Shown here one piece after another: positions 15,827-22,125 of a DNA stretch of 22,288 bases (its first letter is position 1; the number at the start of each line of letters is the position of its first letter). This DNA comes from a virus. The DNA is taken from positions 1 through 22,288 of the IMG/VR virus record IMGVR_UViG_3300044737_000084. The stretch is one strand, 5' to 3'. Under the pieces are notes generated by a model. That model was not told the origin of the DNA and searched no databases. It was given only the letters and a program-made list of their open reading frames with translations. The position numbers were made by a program, and so were the translations under genes.

Positions 15827-16200
15827 AAGGTCTTCACGGTGACCTGGCCGTAATAGGCCTTCGACCACCGAGATTCGATCTCGACAAAACCGTCCGCGAG
15901 CATCTTCTCGCGCTTTTTCGGTCTGAGCGCCTGCCATGCGGCGACGTTGACCATCGGAAAATCGCCTTTGAACGATTTCGGGCTCTCGGGCGATACCGAG
16001 ACATAGCCGATGCCCACGCGGGTTTCACGGAAACCGCCACAGACGCCCGCAAGCGCCTTCAGCTCGGTTTTGATCGCGTCGATGCGTCCAAAAATCTCGT
16101 TGTTGCCGGTATGAATGCCCAGCAGTTCGTCGCACAGCTTTGCGCGCTGCTTCAGCGCATCGGCGAGAGGATCGGCTGTTTTAGCGGCTGCCGGCATCAT
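15823..16200 (-). CDS. Conserved-looking phage hypothetical protein (125 aa)
   Basis: The N-terminal half is helical (ADALKQRAKLCDELLGIHTG, IFGRIDAIKTELKALAG). The second half is beta-rich with VGIGYVSVSPESPKSFKG, then MVNVAAWQALRPKKREKML and the ending YYGQVTVKTF. A helical first part with a small C-terminal beta domain is seen in several phage early proteins, but I cannot name a family. ATG 16200 (or the adjacent 16197) has GGA nearby. A TTG at 16245 preceded by GGAAG would add 15 residues. It belongs to the minus-strand cluster that begins at 17957. Confidence 0.68.
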   Translation of the reverse strand: MMPAAAKTADPLADALKQRAKLCDELLGIHTGNNEIFGRIDAIKTELKALAGVCGGFRETRVGIGYVSVSPESPKSFKGDFPMVNVAAWQALRPKKREKMLADGFVEIESRWSKAYYGQVTVKTF

Positions 16201-16262
16201 CGGGATCCAGGCGACCGGACGCGGTACCAGCCGGTCGCGGGGCAAAATCTTCCACTTCCGGG

Positions 16263-16454
16263 TTAATGGATGGTTTCAGGCCGCTGAAATCGTTGTAATT
16301 TCTCCGCATCTCCGCAGTCGTCGTGGTGGAATGCCTCGCCGAGGTGGCGCATGTCGAAGCGTTTGCCGCAGCCAGGGCATTCCATGATGTGATCCGCCTC
16401 GTCGGAAGGCGTCCAGCCGTCGGGCCGGCCGGGGCGGCGCGGCGCGTTCTTCAT
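16263..16454 (-). CDS. Small zinc-finger-like protein
   Basis: The 63-residue protein contains ECPGCGKRFDMRHLGEAFHH followed by DDC, so Cys26, Cys29, His43 or His44, and Cys47 could bind one zinc ion. 'CP.CG..FDMR.LGe.f.H' looks like a recurrent motif of small phage zinc proteins; that is my recollection, not a search. ATG 16454 overlaps the upstream stop (ATGA), so it is translationally coupled. It may be a regulator or DNA-binding accessory protein; no partner is shown. Confidence 0.7.
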   Translation of the reverse strand: MKNAPRRPGRPDGWTPSDEADHIMECPGCGKRFDMRHLGEAFHHDDCGDAEKLQRFQRPETIH

Positions 16455-16672
16455 GGCTCGAACTCCGCCTTTTCGATCCTGATCGCTTCTCCTTCCGCCG
16501 ATTCTGCAAAATAATAGCAGGACCGTCCGTTGGCGTCGGTCGCCTCGATAATCCGCGGAAAATTCATTTCATCGTGCTCAAGCGTCTTGAAACTCCAGCC
16601 CTTGGCCTCCTGGCCGACATCCTCCAAACGCCGGTCAGGCGGCAGCGGCATGTACTCGATCACAACCTTCAT
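16451..16672 (-). CDS. Small hypothetical protein downstream of the ligase
   Basis: The 73-residue product starts at ATG 16672, overlapping the ligase stop (TGATG), with GGGAGG seven bases upstream on the minus strand. It reads as a compact soluble alpha/beta protein: KVVIEYMPLPPDRRL, WSFKTLEHDEMNFPRII, then CYYFAESAEGEAIRIEKAEF. The coupling to the ligase suggests joint expression. I recognise no family. Confidence 0.7.
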   Translation of the reverse strand: MKVVIEYMPLPPDRRLEDVGQEAKGWSFKTLEHDEMNFPRIIEATDANGRSCYYFAESAEGEAIRIEKAEFEP

Positions 16673-17595
16673 CAAAGATCCTCCCGCAATCCCCTGAAGA
16701 ACGGATGCCGCAGCTTGCCCTCGGCCGATTTCGCGCGGTACTCGATCTCGGCCAAGAGCGACGGCTCGACCCAGATGCCGCGATGGGCGATCTTTTTGGC
16801 GTAGGGCTGGGTCTTGCGCACCAGCGGCGCCAGCCGGGCGCGCAGCGCCTTTGCCGAGGCGGGCGTGAAGCCGTGATCGACCTTGCCGGCATAGACGAGC
16901 TCGCCGCCCTCGCGGCGGCGGCCGACATAGATGCCATCCCAGTTGCTGCCGTCCAGCGCGAAACCGGCGATCGGCAGCGTCTCGCGCTGCGCGCAGGTGA
17001 TTTTCACCCAGTCGTTGGTTCGCTCCGACGGATAGCGGCTGTCGCGCACCTTGGAGACCACGCCCTCGAGGCCGACCTTGCAGGCGTGCCGAAACATCTC
17101 GGGCCCGTCGAGCTCGAAACTTTCGCTGAACTGGATCGCTGTTTTGGCCACCAGCTTCTTCAGCAGCGCCTTGCGCTCGAGCAAACGCAGCTTTCGCAAA
17201 TCGTAGCCGTCGAGATACAACAGGTCGAAGGCGACCATCACGATCTTCTTGGAATTGCCCTTGAGCTCGTTCTGCAGCACCGAGAAATCGGTAGTGCCGT
17301 CGGCGGCCGGCGCCACGACCTCGCCATCGATGATGGCGCTCCTCGCGTTGATCAGATAGGCGTCGACCGCGATCTTGCGAAAGCGCCTGGTCCAGTCGAG
17401 GCCGCGGCGGGTGAATACCTTCTCGGCCTCGTTGGCTTTATGCAGCTGCACCCGGTAGCCGTCGAACTTGATTTCGTGGACCCAGCGGGCGCCGGATGGC
17501 GGCTTCTCGATCGCGCTCGCCAGCGCCGGCGCGATAAAGCCCGGGTACGGCGCCTTGATCCCGATCGGGGCGGACCTGGTGCGGGCGAAGGCCAT
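16672..17595 (-). CDS. ATP-dependent DNA ligase (LigD ligase-domain type)
   Basis: This 307-residue enzyme seals nicks using ATP. Motif I is EIKFDGYR, with adenylated Lys43. Motif III is FTRRG (61-65). DGEVVA (90-95), AFDLLYLDG (122-130), EGVVSK (177-182) and DWVKI (195-199, Lys198) supply motifs IIIa-V. An OB-fold follows (about 208-307, with GFALDGSNWDGIYVG and VYAGKVDHGF). The sequence GFIAPALASAIEKPPSGARW before motif I resembles rhizobial LigD ligase domains. The primase and nuclease domains of full LigD are absent, and no Ku gene is nearby. It overlaps both neighbours by one base (TGATG), so the cluster is cotranscribed. A phage-carried ligase may repair or circularise phage DNA. Confidence 0.92.
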   Translation of the reverse strand: MAFARTRSAPIGIKAPYPGFIAPALASAIEKPPSGARWVHEIKFDGYRVQLHKANEAEKVFTRRGLDWTRRFRKIAVDAYLINARSAIIDGEVVAPAADGTTDFSVLQNELKGNSKKIVMVAFDLLYLDGYDLRKLRLLERKALLKKLVAKTAIQFSESFELDGPEMFRHACKVGLEGVVSKVRDSRYPSERTNDWVKITCAQRETLPIAGFALDGSNWDGIYVGRRREGGELVYAGKVDHGFTPASAKALRARLAPLVRKTQPYAKKIAHRGIWVEPSLLAEIEYRAKSAEGKLRHPFFRGLREDL

Positions 17596-17957
17596 CAGAC
17601 CAGCCGCATCGGCAGCGGCAGCTGAATATCGCGGTACCGCCCTTCATGGCGATCGACAAAATCCTGCAGGAAGAACGGCACATCGCGGATCTGCAGGTCG
17701 CAGCGCCGGCGCAGCTCATGGGCGATGTCCGCCGAAACGTCCTCCGACCATCTTTCGGCGGTGTTGAAACCCACCACGCGAACCGGATTTTTATATTGGC
17801 CTTCAAGGAGGTCGCCGAGCACGGTCTCAAGGTCGGCCATCTCGGCATCGGCTTCGCGCCAGACCCGGCCGCCGCGGCCGAAATCGTCCAGCACCAGATA
17901 GACGGTTTGATCGTCATCTTTCGGGACGATCGACGGGGTCCAACCGGTCACACGCAT
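17595..17957 (-). CDS. Conserved rhizobial-type hypothetical protein, first gene of ligase cluster
   Basis: The 120-residue product is acidic and soluble: VYLVLDDFGRGGRVWREADA, LETVLGDLLEGQYKNPVRVV, GFNTAERWSEDVSADIAHEL and a tail ending RDIQLPLPMRLV. I recall similar short hypothetical proteins ('YLVLDDFG..GR.WRE.D', 'NPVRVV.FNTAE.WS.DVS') in rhizobial genomes, without known function. ATG 17957 has GGAG about nine bases upstream; a TTG at 17975 would extend it by six residues. Its stop overlaps the ligase start, and the conserved context may mean a shared role. Confidence 0.75.
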   Translation of the reverse strand: MRVTGWTPSIVPKDDDQTVYLVLDDFGRGGRVWREADAEMADLETVLGDLLEGQYKNPVRVVGFNTAERWSEDVSADIAHELRRRCDLQIRDVPFFLQDFVDRHEGRYRDIQLPLPMRLV

Positions 17958-18091
17958 CACCACAACTCCACGCAACAGAACCGCGATTCAAAGCCGGCCG
18001 GGCGGATTCGTTCCGGCGAGGAACCTTTGCCGCGGTTGCTCCGTTCGAAATCCTAGGCCGCGGCGGCGCGGCCAGGCAACGGGAGATCGTG
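17958..18091. promoter_or_regulatory. Divergent intergenic region with expected promoters
   Basis: These 134 bases separate the leftward ligase cluster from the rightward small basic gene, so a promoter for each is expected. I see no clear -35/-10 pair in this GC-rich stretch. GGGAG at 18081-18085 is the ribosome site of the rightward gene. Partly symmetric GC-rich bits such as CCGCGG-type words occur but define no operator. Confidence 0.35.
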
Positions 18092-18274
18092 ATGGCGGTA
18101 AACAAGCCGGTCGGCGACAACGCACGCAAGGGTGCGGTGAAGAAGCGGACACAACGCAAGACCGCGGTGATGGGCAAACCGGCCTGGACCAAGCGCGACA
18201 AGAGCTCCGGCGAGTTCATGGCGGTAAAAAAGGGCAAGAAGAAATTCAAGGGCGTGCGCCGCGAGAAGACCTGA
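18092..18274 (+). CDS. Small, highly basic conserved protein
   Basis: The 60-residue protein is very rich in Lys/Arg: KPVGDNARKGAVKKRTQ, WTKRDKSSGEFMAVKKGK and the ending KFKGVRREKT. The pattern 'KP.GDN.RKGAVK.R.Q...W.KRD..(S/T)G.FM..K......FKGVR.EK' is a widespread small bacterial family of unknown function that is common in rhizobia. Strong charge suggests nucleic acid binding. ATG 18092 follows GGGAG by six bases. It is the only plus-strand gene in the right half, convergent with the gene ending at 18275. Confidence 0.75.
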   Translation: MAVNKPVGDNARKGAVKKRTQRKTAVMGKPAWTKRDKSSGEFMAVKKGKKKFKGVRREKT

Positions 18275-18472
18275 TCAGCGATCGGGCTCTGTCACCCGGC
18301 GTTTTTTCGGCGCCTGCGCTTGATCGACCACGCGTTGCACCGCCTGCACGGCAGCCAGCCGGCTTTTTGCGCTGCCGCTCTTGACGGTGCCCGGGTCGAG
18401 ATCGACCGACCATTTCCAGCTGTTCGGCTCGATGCCCTGCACCACGATGTAGTGTTTGCCGCGGTAGGTCAT
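18275..18472 (-). CDS. Small hypothetical protein (65 aa)
   Basis: The product reads MTYRGKHYIVVQGIEPNSWK, then WSVDLDPGTVKSGSAKSR and a helical tail LAAVQAVQRVVDQAQ. ATG 18472 has a near-perfect ribosome site, AGGAGG, at 18482-18477, inside the end of the upstream gene. A short beta hairpin plus helix is likely. Similar 'W.WsvdLd..tvKSG' proteins occur in rhizobial genomes as unknowns, to my memory. Its stop abuts the stop of the convergent plus-strand gene. Confidence 0.7.
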   Translation of the reverse strand: MTYRGKHYIVVQGIEPNSWKWSVDLDPGTVKSGSAKSRLAAVQAVQRVVDQAQAPKKRRVTEPDR

Positions 18473-18481
18473 GGCACCTCC

Positions 18482-19234
18482 TCACGCGAACAGATCGGCG
18501 CCGGCCTGGGTGAAGGTCAGATAAGCGCCGGAGGGATGCGGCGTCAGCCAGCCGCGCGCGACCGCGGCCGCAACCGCGCCGCGATATTCGGCGGCACCGG
18601 CGCCGGCGGCGATGAACTGCGCATTGAGCGTGGCGACGGCAACCCGCCCCATATGATCCGCCTCGATCGCATTGGCGAGCTCAAGCAGTTTGCGCGCGGC
18701 GGCGTCGGGATCGGACAACGGTCGGGGTTCGACGAATTTCATCATGGCGGATTCTATCCAGTTTTTCTGCGCTGCGCCGCCCGCCGCCGGCGGCTCGGGC
18801 TCGATTGGATGGCGGGTGCGCAGCGCGACCAGTTCCGGCCGGGTCTTAGGCTGGCCCGTTGCCTTGCACGGCCGGCAACCCAGCGCCCGCTCCAGGGTGT
18901 GGATCGGGTTGTCGCGCGGCCAGATCAGCAGCGCCAGATCGACCAGATCGCTATGGCCGCAGCGCCGGCAGCGCACCTCGAGCATTTCGACGCCGCCGTG
19001 GATGGCATCCGCGATGGTCGGCGACGGCTCGATCGGCCCGCCCAGGAACTGGCGCGCGTTCCATTCCTCGCAGCAGCGAAAATGTGCCACGCGCAGCTGG
19101 GCGTCGGCTGCAGCGAAGGCATCGGCTACCTGGCGGACCAGCTGCGCATGCAACTGCTCGACGCGCGCAAGCTCGCGGACATAGTGCCGGCGGTCGCGGC
19201 CGGACATCGGAAGCTGGATCACGCGCGGGGACAT
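18482..19234 (-). CDS. Zinc-ribbon phage protein of unknown function (250 aa)
   Basis: The protein has a helical N-terminus (RDRRHYVRELARVEQLHAQL). A zinc-ribbon-like pair follows, Cys89/Cys92 (VRCRRCGHSDL) and Cys120/Cys123 (LGCRPCKATGQPKTRPEL), with the hydrophobic spacer LVDLALLIWP between. A Pro-rich linker spans about 140-160. The helical C-terminal domain ends VARGWLTPHPSGAYLTFTQAGADLF, which resembles a winged-helix tail. A zinc ribbon plus winged helix suggests a transcription or DNA-binding factor, but no family is recognised. ATG 19234 has no strong ribosome site; a second ATG lies at 19207. Confidence 0.68.
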   Translation of the reverse strand: MSPRVIQLPMSGRDRRHYVRELARVEQLHAQLVRQVADAFAAADAQLRVAHFRCCEEWNARQFLGGPIEPSPTIADAIHGGVEMLEVRCRRCGHSDLVDLALLIWPRDNPIHTLERALGCRPCKATGQPKTRPELVALRTRHPIEPEPPAAGGAAQKNWIESAMMKFVEPRPLSDPDAAARKLLELANAIEADHMGRVAVATLNAQFIAAGAGAAEYRGAVAAAVARGWLTPHPSGAYLTFTQAGADLFA

Positions 19235-19306
19235 CGGCGCATCAAAGCGCCGCGGCGCGGACTTGTCGAATCCGGCTAGATGTTGGGCCCGGAACTGATC
19301 GCAGCC

Positions 19307-19633
19307 TCAGCCTGCAGCGGTTTCGTTCTGAGTGCTTTCGGACCTATCTGAATCGACTTCCTCCGGCCCCGGCAAGCGGTAACGAGCTGGCGCATCCCAC
19401 GGCTTGTTCGACCGCATCACCGAATCCTCATCCGTGAGCGTGTACGAAAAGATCGAGCTGCCGCCATACCAGTGCGTCTCCCAGCCGTTTGCGGAGGGAT
19501 CGCCCTTGATCGGCACGTCGATGCGCAGCATCTTGGCGCCGAACCGCTCCTCTTCACGGGTACGGCCGGCGTGACTGCGGTGGCCGAATATCTCCACGAT
19601 CGCCCATTCCCAGCCGTCGTCTTCTTGCGTCAT
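19307..19633 (-). CDS. Conserved phage hypothetical ('EIFGHRxHAGR' type)
   Basis: ATG 19633 is chosen because GGAGGAGGGG lies six bases upstream. The 108-residue product contains WEWAIVEIFGHRSHAGRTRE, ERFGAKMLRIDVPIKGD, GWETHWYGGSSIFSYTLTDE and a charged tail. This motif set recurs as a small phage/prophage protein, often unannotated or called acetyltransferase-like, and I cannot confirm an activity. An alternative start at ATG 19717 overlaps the upstream stop (TGATG) and would add 28 residues of unusual composition. Confidence 0.75.
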   Translation of the reverse strand: MTQEDDGWEWAIVEIFGHRSHAGRTREEERFGAKMLRIDVPIKGDPSANGWETHWYGGSSIFSYTLTDEDSVMRSNKPWDAPARYRLPGPEEVDSDRSESTQNETAAG

Positions 19634-19639
19634 CGAATT

Positions 19640-19649
19640 CCCCTCCTCC
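19640..19649 (-). promoter_or_regulatory. Strong ribosome binding site fixing the start at 19633
   Basis: On the minus strand GGAGGAGGGG is followed by a six-base spacer and ATG. It is far stronger than the upstream alternative at 19717, which depends on coupling alone. Confidence 0.65.
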
Positions 19650-19716
19650 GGTTTAAAACGGAATGTCGCCGGCGGCGTCGGCCGGCATTCCCGCCAGCTG
19701 AGCTGCGGCGCGTTCA

Positions 19717-20022
19717 TCACAGCACTCCCGACAGCCTGCTGATCTCCGCCGGGTTCAATGCGCGCTTGCGCCCTGCGTAGACTTCTCGCGCGTCGTCTAC
19801 CCGCTGCAACGGCCCGTGCAGCGAGGCGCGCACGGTCGCGAAGAACGATAAAAGGCCGCGCTCGTGAGGCTGCAGGTAGTGACGGCCCATCTTTTCATAA
19901 AAAGTTTTGAGGAAGGCCTCGTCCGAGTAACCCACCAGCGCCTCCAAGGCTCGGGCCTCGACCTCGTTGATCGTGAAGGTTATCTGCAGATCGACGTCTG
20001 CCGTTGTTTTGACCTTCGCCAT
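19717..20022 (-). CDS. Small hypothetical protein (101 aa)
   Basis: The product begins MAKVKTTADVDLQITFTINE with a beta hairpin, followed by helices: ARALEALVGYSDEAFLKTFY, HERGLLSFFATVRASLHG and LNPAEISRLSGVL. It starts two bases after the GapR-like stop, within the early operon. It could be a small adaptor or regulator. I recognise no family. Confidence 0.7.
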   Translation of the reverse strand: MAKVKTTADVDLQITFTINEVEARALEALVGYSDEAFLKTFYEKMGRHYLQPHERGLLSFFATVRASLHGPLQRVDDAREVYAGRKRALNPAEISRLSGVL

Positions 20023-20023
20023 T

Positions 20024-20290
20024 TCACAACATCCCCAGTGCCTGTAGATACGTTTCCAGAATGGTCTCGTGTTCCTGCCGCGCGTTGGCGTCCATCTTGC
20101 GCAGCCGCACCACGCTCTTCAGCGCCTTGACGTCGAAACCGTTGCCCTTGGCTTCGGCGTAGACGTCGCGGATGTCGTCGGCGATGGTTTTCTTTTCCTC
20201 CTCGAGCCGCTCGATGCGCTCAATGATCGCCTTGAGATGGTCCTTGGCGAACTTCGTCGCCGGATCTTCCTTTACGGCCGCGGCGGGCAT
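20024..20290 (-). CDS. gapR: GapR-family (DUF2312) DNA topology protein
   Basis: This 88-residue protein matches Caulobacter GapR closely in plan and sequence: [20 protein letters not shown], then [37 protein letters not shown] and a final helix [11 protein letters not shown]. The [11 protein letters not shown] core is the signature of DUF2312. GapR forms a coiled-coil clamp on overtwisted DNA ahead of replication forks and stimulates gyrase and topoisomerase IV; that is family knowledge. Here it sits four genes after the replication initiator on the same strand, with TGATG coupling to its predecessor, so a role at the phage fork is likely. Whether it can replace host GapR is unknown. Confidence 0.88.
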   Translation of the reverse strand: MPAAAVKEDPATKFAKDHLKAIIERIERLEEEKKTIADDIRDVYAEAKGNGFDVKALKSVVRLRKMDANARQEHETILETYLQALGML

Positions 20291-20502
20291 CAAAACGTCC
20301 CTTCGATGCAGCGGCGCAACGTCAGCGTCTCCATGTGCTCGATTTCCCATTTGCGGAGCGCCTGGCTGGCGGTTCGCGCGGCGATCGCAGCCCGGATTTC
20401 GCCGATGCCGATCTTCGCAATGTTGCCCGCCTTGCAGTCGGCCAATAGTTCGCGCGCGATGGTTTTGGCAAGATCGTCGAGTCGGGCGATGTTCCCCGGC
20501 AT
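20290..20502 (-). CDS. Small helical hypothetical protein (70 aa)
   Basis: The product is largely helical: [20 protein letters not shown], then [20 protein letters not shown] and [14 protein letters not shown]. Its stop overlaps the GapR ATG (TGATG) and its ATG overlaps the previous stop, so it is coupled on both sides. A small DNA-replication accessory is plausible by position. I recognise no family. Confidence 0.68.
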   Translation of the reverse strand: MPGNIARLDDLAKTIARELLADCKAGNIAKIGIGEIRAAIAARTASQALRKWEIEHMETLTLRRCIEGTF

Positions 20503-20801
20503 CACGAGGGCTCGCTTGGTCCGGGTGCGAGAATGCCGGCGAGCTCATCGACGCTGGTCGCCAGCTCGTAAGCCAGGCGCTGCAAGTCGACCTCGACATC
20601 AAGCCCGACAAAATACGACGCCGGCCGCGCAGGTCTGCTGGCGGCCGGTTCATCGGGAATGGAGCGGATGAAGCGAATCCCCGCTTTCATCTCGACGACT
20701 TGGCGCATCACCCGCAACAGCTTGTTTCGGGTTGCGACCAGCACGTCAGCCGGCGCCGGGGCGACGTCGGCGGTGAGTTCAGCAATCGAGGTGTCGGTCA
20801 T
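20502..20801 (-). CDS. Small hypothetical protein (99 aa)
   Basis: ATG 20801 overlaps the initiator stop (ATGA) and has AAAGGAAA just upstream. The product includes a helical section ([20 protein letters not shown]) and [16 protein letters not shown], then [20 protein letters not shown] and VDELAGIL. Tight coupling to the initiator suggests a role in replication or control. The longer upstream frame extends into the initiator gene and looks non-coding. Confidence 0.7.
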   Translation of the reverse strand: MTDTSIAELTADVAPAPADVLVATRNKLLRVMRQVVEMKAGIRFIRSIPDEPAASRPARPASYFVGLDVEVDLQRLAYELATSVDELAGILAPGPSEPS

Positions 20802-22009
20802 GACGCTTTCCTTTCGAGTTTCACAGCTACGGGGTTGAGCGGCAGTTTCGTCTGATCCTTGAACCGAAGCTCCCTGGTGCCGGCCTGCAGGACGTCGCGG
20901 AACTGAGCGCCGGCGAGCTGGCGCGCCGCGGCATCGGCGATGATGCGGCGCAGGCCGCTGGGATCGTCGCCGCAGCGCTTCAGCCAGCCCCAGATCGCCG
21001 CCGCCGCCTTGTCGGGCGCATAGCCCATCGCCTCGCCGACCAGCGGCACGCCCTCGTCGACCAGCCAACGCGCGTCGGGGTGTTCGGGGCGCGCCGGCGA
21101 AGCCGGCTTCGCGGCGATCGCAACGAGCCGCAAAATCTCGGGATGGTCGGCACGGACGCATTCGAGAACCGCGGTCTCGAAATGGGTTTTGACGTGGTTG
21201 GCGTGAAACTGGTTGGGCAAGATCAGCGTCACGGCGTCGGGTGCCAAGCTGGCCCCTGTCAGTTTTTCCCCGAACCAGGATGCGAACACTTCCTCGCCAA
21301 GCCGCTGCTTCAGCCGCGCGCGAAGCCTTTCGAGGTCTTGCTTTGGCGGCGGACCGCCAGCGCCTTCAGGCGCGCTGGCGGCTTCGCCGCCCTGCAAAGG
21401 AAGAGATAAAGTTTTCTCTAAAGTAATAGGGGGGCCATTTTGGCCCCTGTTTTCGGCACTTTTTGGCACCTGTTCCGGACCATTTTGGCCCCTATCAGCC
21501 TCCGATAGGGGCCATTTTGGCACCTGTGGCGTTTCAGACAGGGGCCATTTTGGCACCTGTTTTTCCGGATCGAGCACCGGCCGGTAGCGGTTCGACCGAC
21601 CCGCCTTCCGGACTTCAAAATACCCGGTGTCAAGCAGCGCCGCGATCGCCCGCTTGACCGTGCGAAGGCCAAGGCCAAGTTTGTCTTTCAGGTAGGTTTC
21701 ATCCGTCGGCAGCACCTCGCCGGTGCGCGCGTCGAGCCTCGACAGCAATTCACCACCTACCGCGCGCGTCGCGCCGGTCAGCCGGGGATCGCGGCGAACG
21801 CGATCCATTGCTGCAAGCTTTTTGGCGTTGAACGCCCTGAGGGCTTCGTCGCGGGTCACGGCGGCGCCCCGCAGAGAACCATCCGGTCCCTTGACAACCG
21901 GGCGGCAGATTTCCCTTCGAACTTTGGTCGAGTGCCTTTCTTGGTCTGGAGTACCGGGCGTCCGGCCGGCGCGGAATTGCTGGTGCTGCTCGATGCGGCC
22001 ATCGCTCAC
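20798..22009 (-). CDS. Phage replication initiator: winged helix plus DnaA domain-I-like region
   Basis: The 403-residue protein has three parts. Residues 58-147 form a winged-helix domain: GATRAVGGELLSRLDARTGE, YLKDKLGLGLRTVKRAIAAL, DTGYFEVRKAGRSNRYRPV, like helix-turn-helix_36 in phage and plasmid initiators. Residues 148-205 are a repetitive linker encoded by the iterons, with two copies of QVPKWPLSE and two of RGQNGP. Residues 226-300 resemble the DnaA N-terminal domain (RLRARLKQRLGEEVFASWF, VTLILPNQFHANHV), a helicase-interaction module. A helical C-terminus follows. The expected role is binding the iterons and recruiting the host DnaB helicase. Start is GTG 22009, overlapping the previous stop (GTGA). 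Confidence 0.82.
   Translation of the reverse strand: MSDGRIEQHQQFRAGRTPGTPDQERHSTKVRREICRPVVKGPDGSLRGAAVTRDEALRAFNAKKLAAMDRVRRDPRLTGATRAVGGELLSRLDARTGEVLPTDETYLKDKLGLGLRTVKRAIAALLDTGYFEVRKAGRSNRYRPVLDPEKQVPKWPLSETPQVPKWPLSEADRGQNGPEQVPKSAENRGQNGPPITLEKTLSLPLQGGEAASAPEGAGGPPPKQDLERLRARLKQRLGEEVFASWFGEKLTGASLAPDAVTLILPNQFHANHVKTHFETAVLECVRADHPEILRLVAIAAKPASPARPEHPDARWLVDEGVPLVGEAMGYAPDKAAAAIWGWLKRCGDDPSGLRRIIADAAARQLAGAQFRDVLQAGTRELRFKDQTKLPLNPVAVKLERKAS
21401..21428. other. AT-rich tract beside the iterons (putative unwinding element)
   Basis: 22 of 28 bases are A or T, in a region that is otherwise very GC-rich. Read in the direction of the initiator gene it follows the iterons directly, the same order as in lambda O. 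This is where an origin would be expected to melt first. Confidence 0.65.
21428..21560. repeat. Five iteron-like palindromic repeats inside the initiator gene (putative origin)
   Basis: A unit of the type GGGGCCA-TTT-TGGCACC-TGT occurs at 21431-21450, 21454-21473 (degenerate), 21476-21495, 21508-21527 and 21541-21560. Starts are 23, 22, 32 and 33 bases apart, close to two or three helical turns. The copy at 21541 extends to a 23-bp near-palindrome (21538-21560), and the first copy is a perfect GGGGCCA/TGGCCCC inverted repeat. Because 33 is a multiple of three, two copies encode QVPKWPL; other copies are read in another frame as GQNGP. Confidence 0.8.
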
Positions 22010-22125
22010 ACCGGCGTTGCCGTAAGCGTCGCGGCATAAGCGGCGAGCAGCGTACAGATCGCGGAGAGGATCAGCAGCGCGATCAACTGCCGCGCGACCC
22101 GGATTTTTTCGGGGGTCGGCGTCAT
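22006..22125 (-). CDS. Small membrane protein (39 aa) upstream of the initiator
   Basis: ATG 22125 overlaps the previous stop (ATGA), and the stop overlaps the initiator GTG. The peptide has a charged start (MTPTPEKIRVAR) and one membrane helix (QLIALLILSAICTLLAAYAA). Coupling on both sides supports a real gene. Function unknown; it may be a membrane tether or exclusion protein. Confidence 0.62.
   Translation of the reverse strand: MTPTPEKIRVARQLIALLILSAICTLLAAYAATLTATPV

Noticed and set aside
16705-17625. 306-residue plus-strand open frame opposite the ligase
   Set aside because: Mirror of the ligase, which has all nucleotidyltransferase motifs.
18283-18307. Possible terminator for the small basic gene (CGGG/CCCG stem then T6)
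   Set aside because: The stem is only four base pairs and three bases away from the T-run; too weak to call.
18320-19279. 319-residue plus-strand open frame
   Set aside because: Opposite two minus-strand genes with clear ribosome site and zinc-ribbon pattern; no domain seen in the plus frame.
21428-21560. CRISPR-like array
   Set aside because: Repeats are palindromic, separated by only 2-13 bases, and lie in a coding region; spacers are too short and no cas genes are present.
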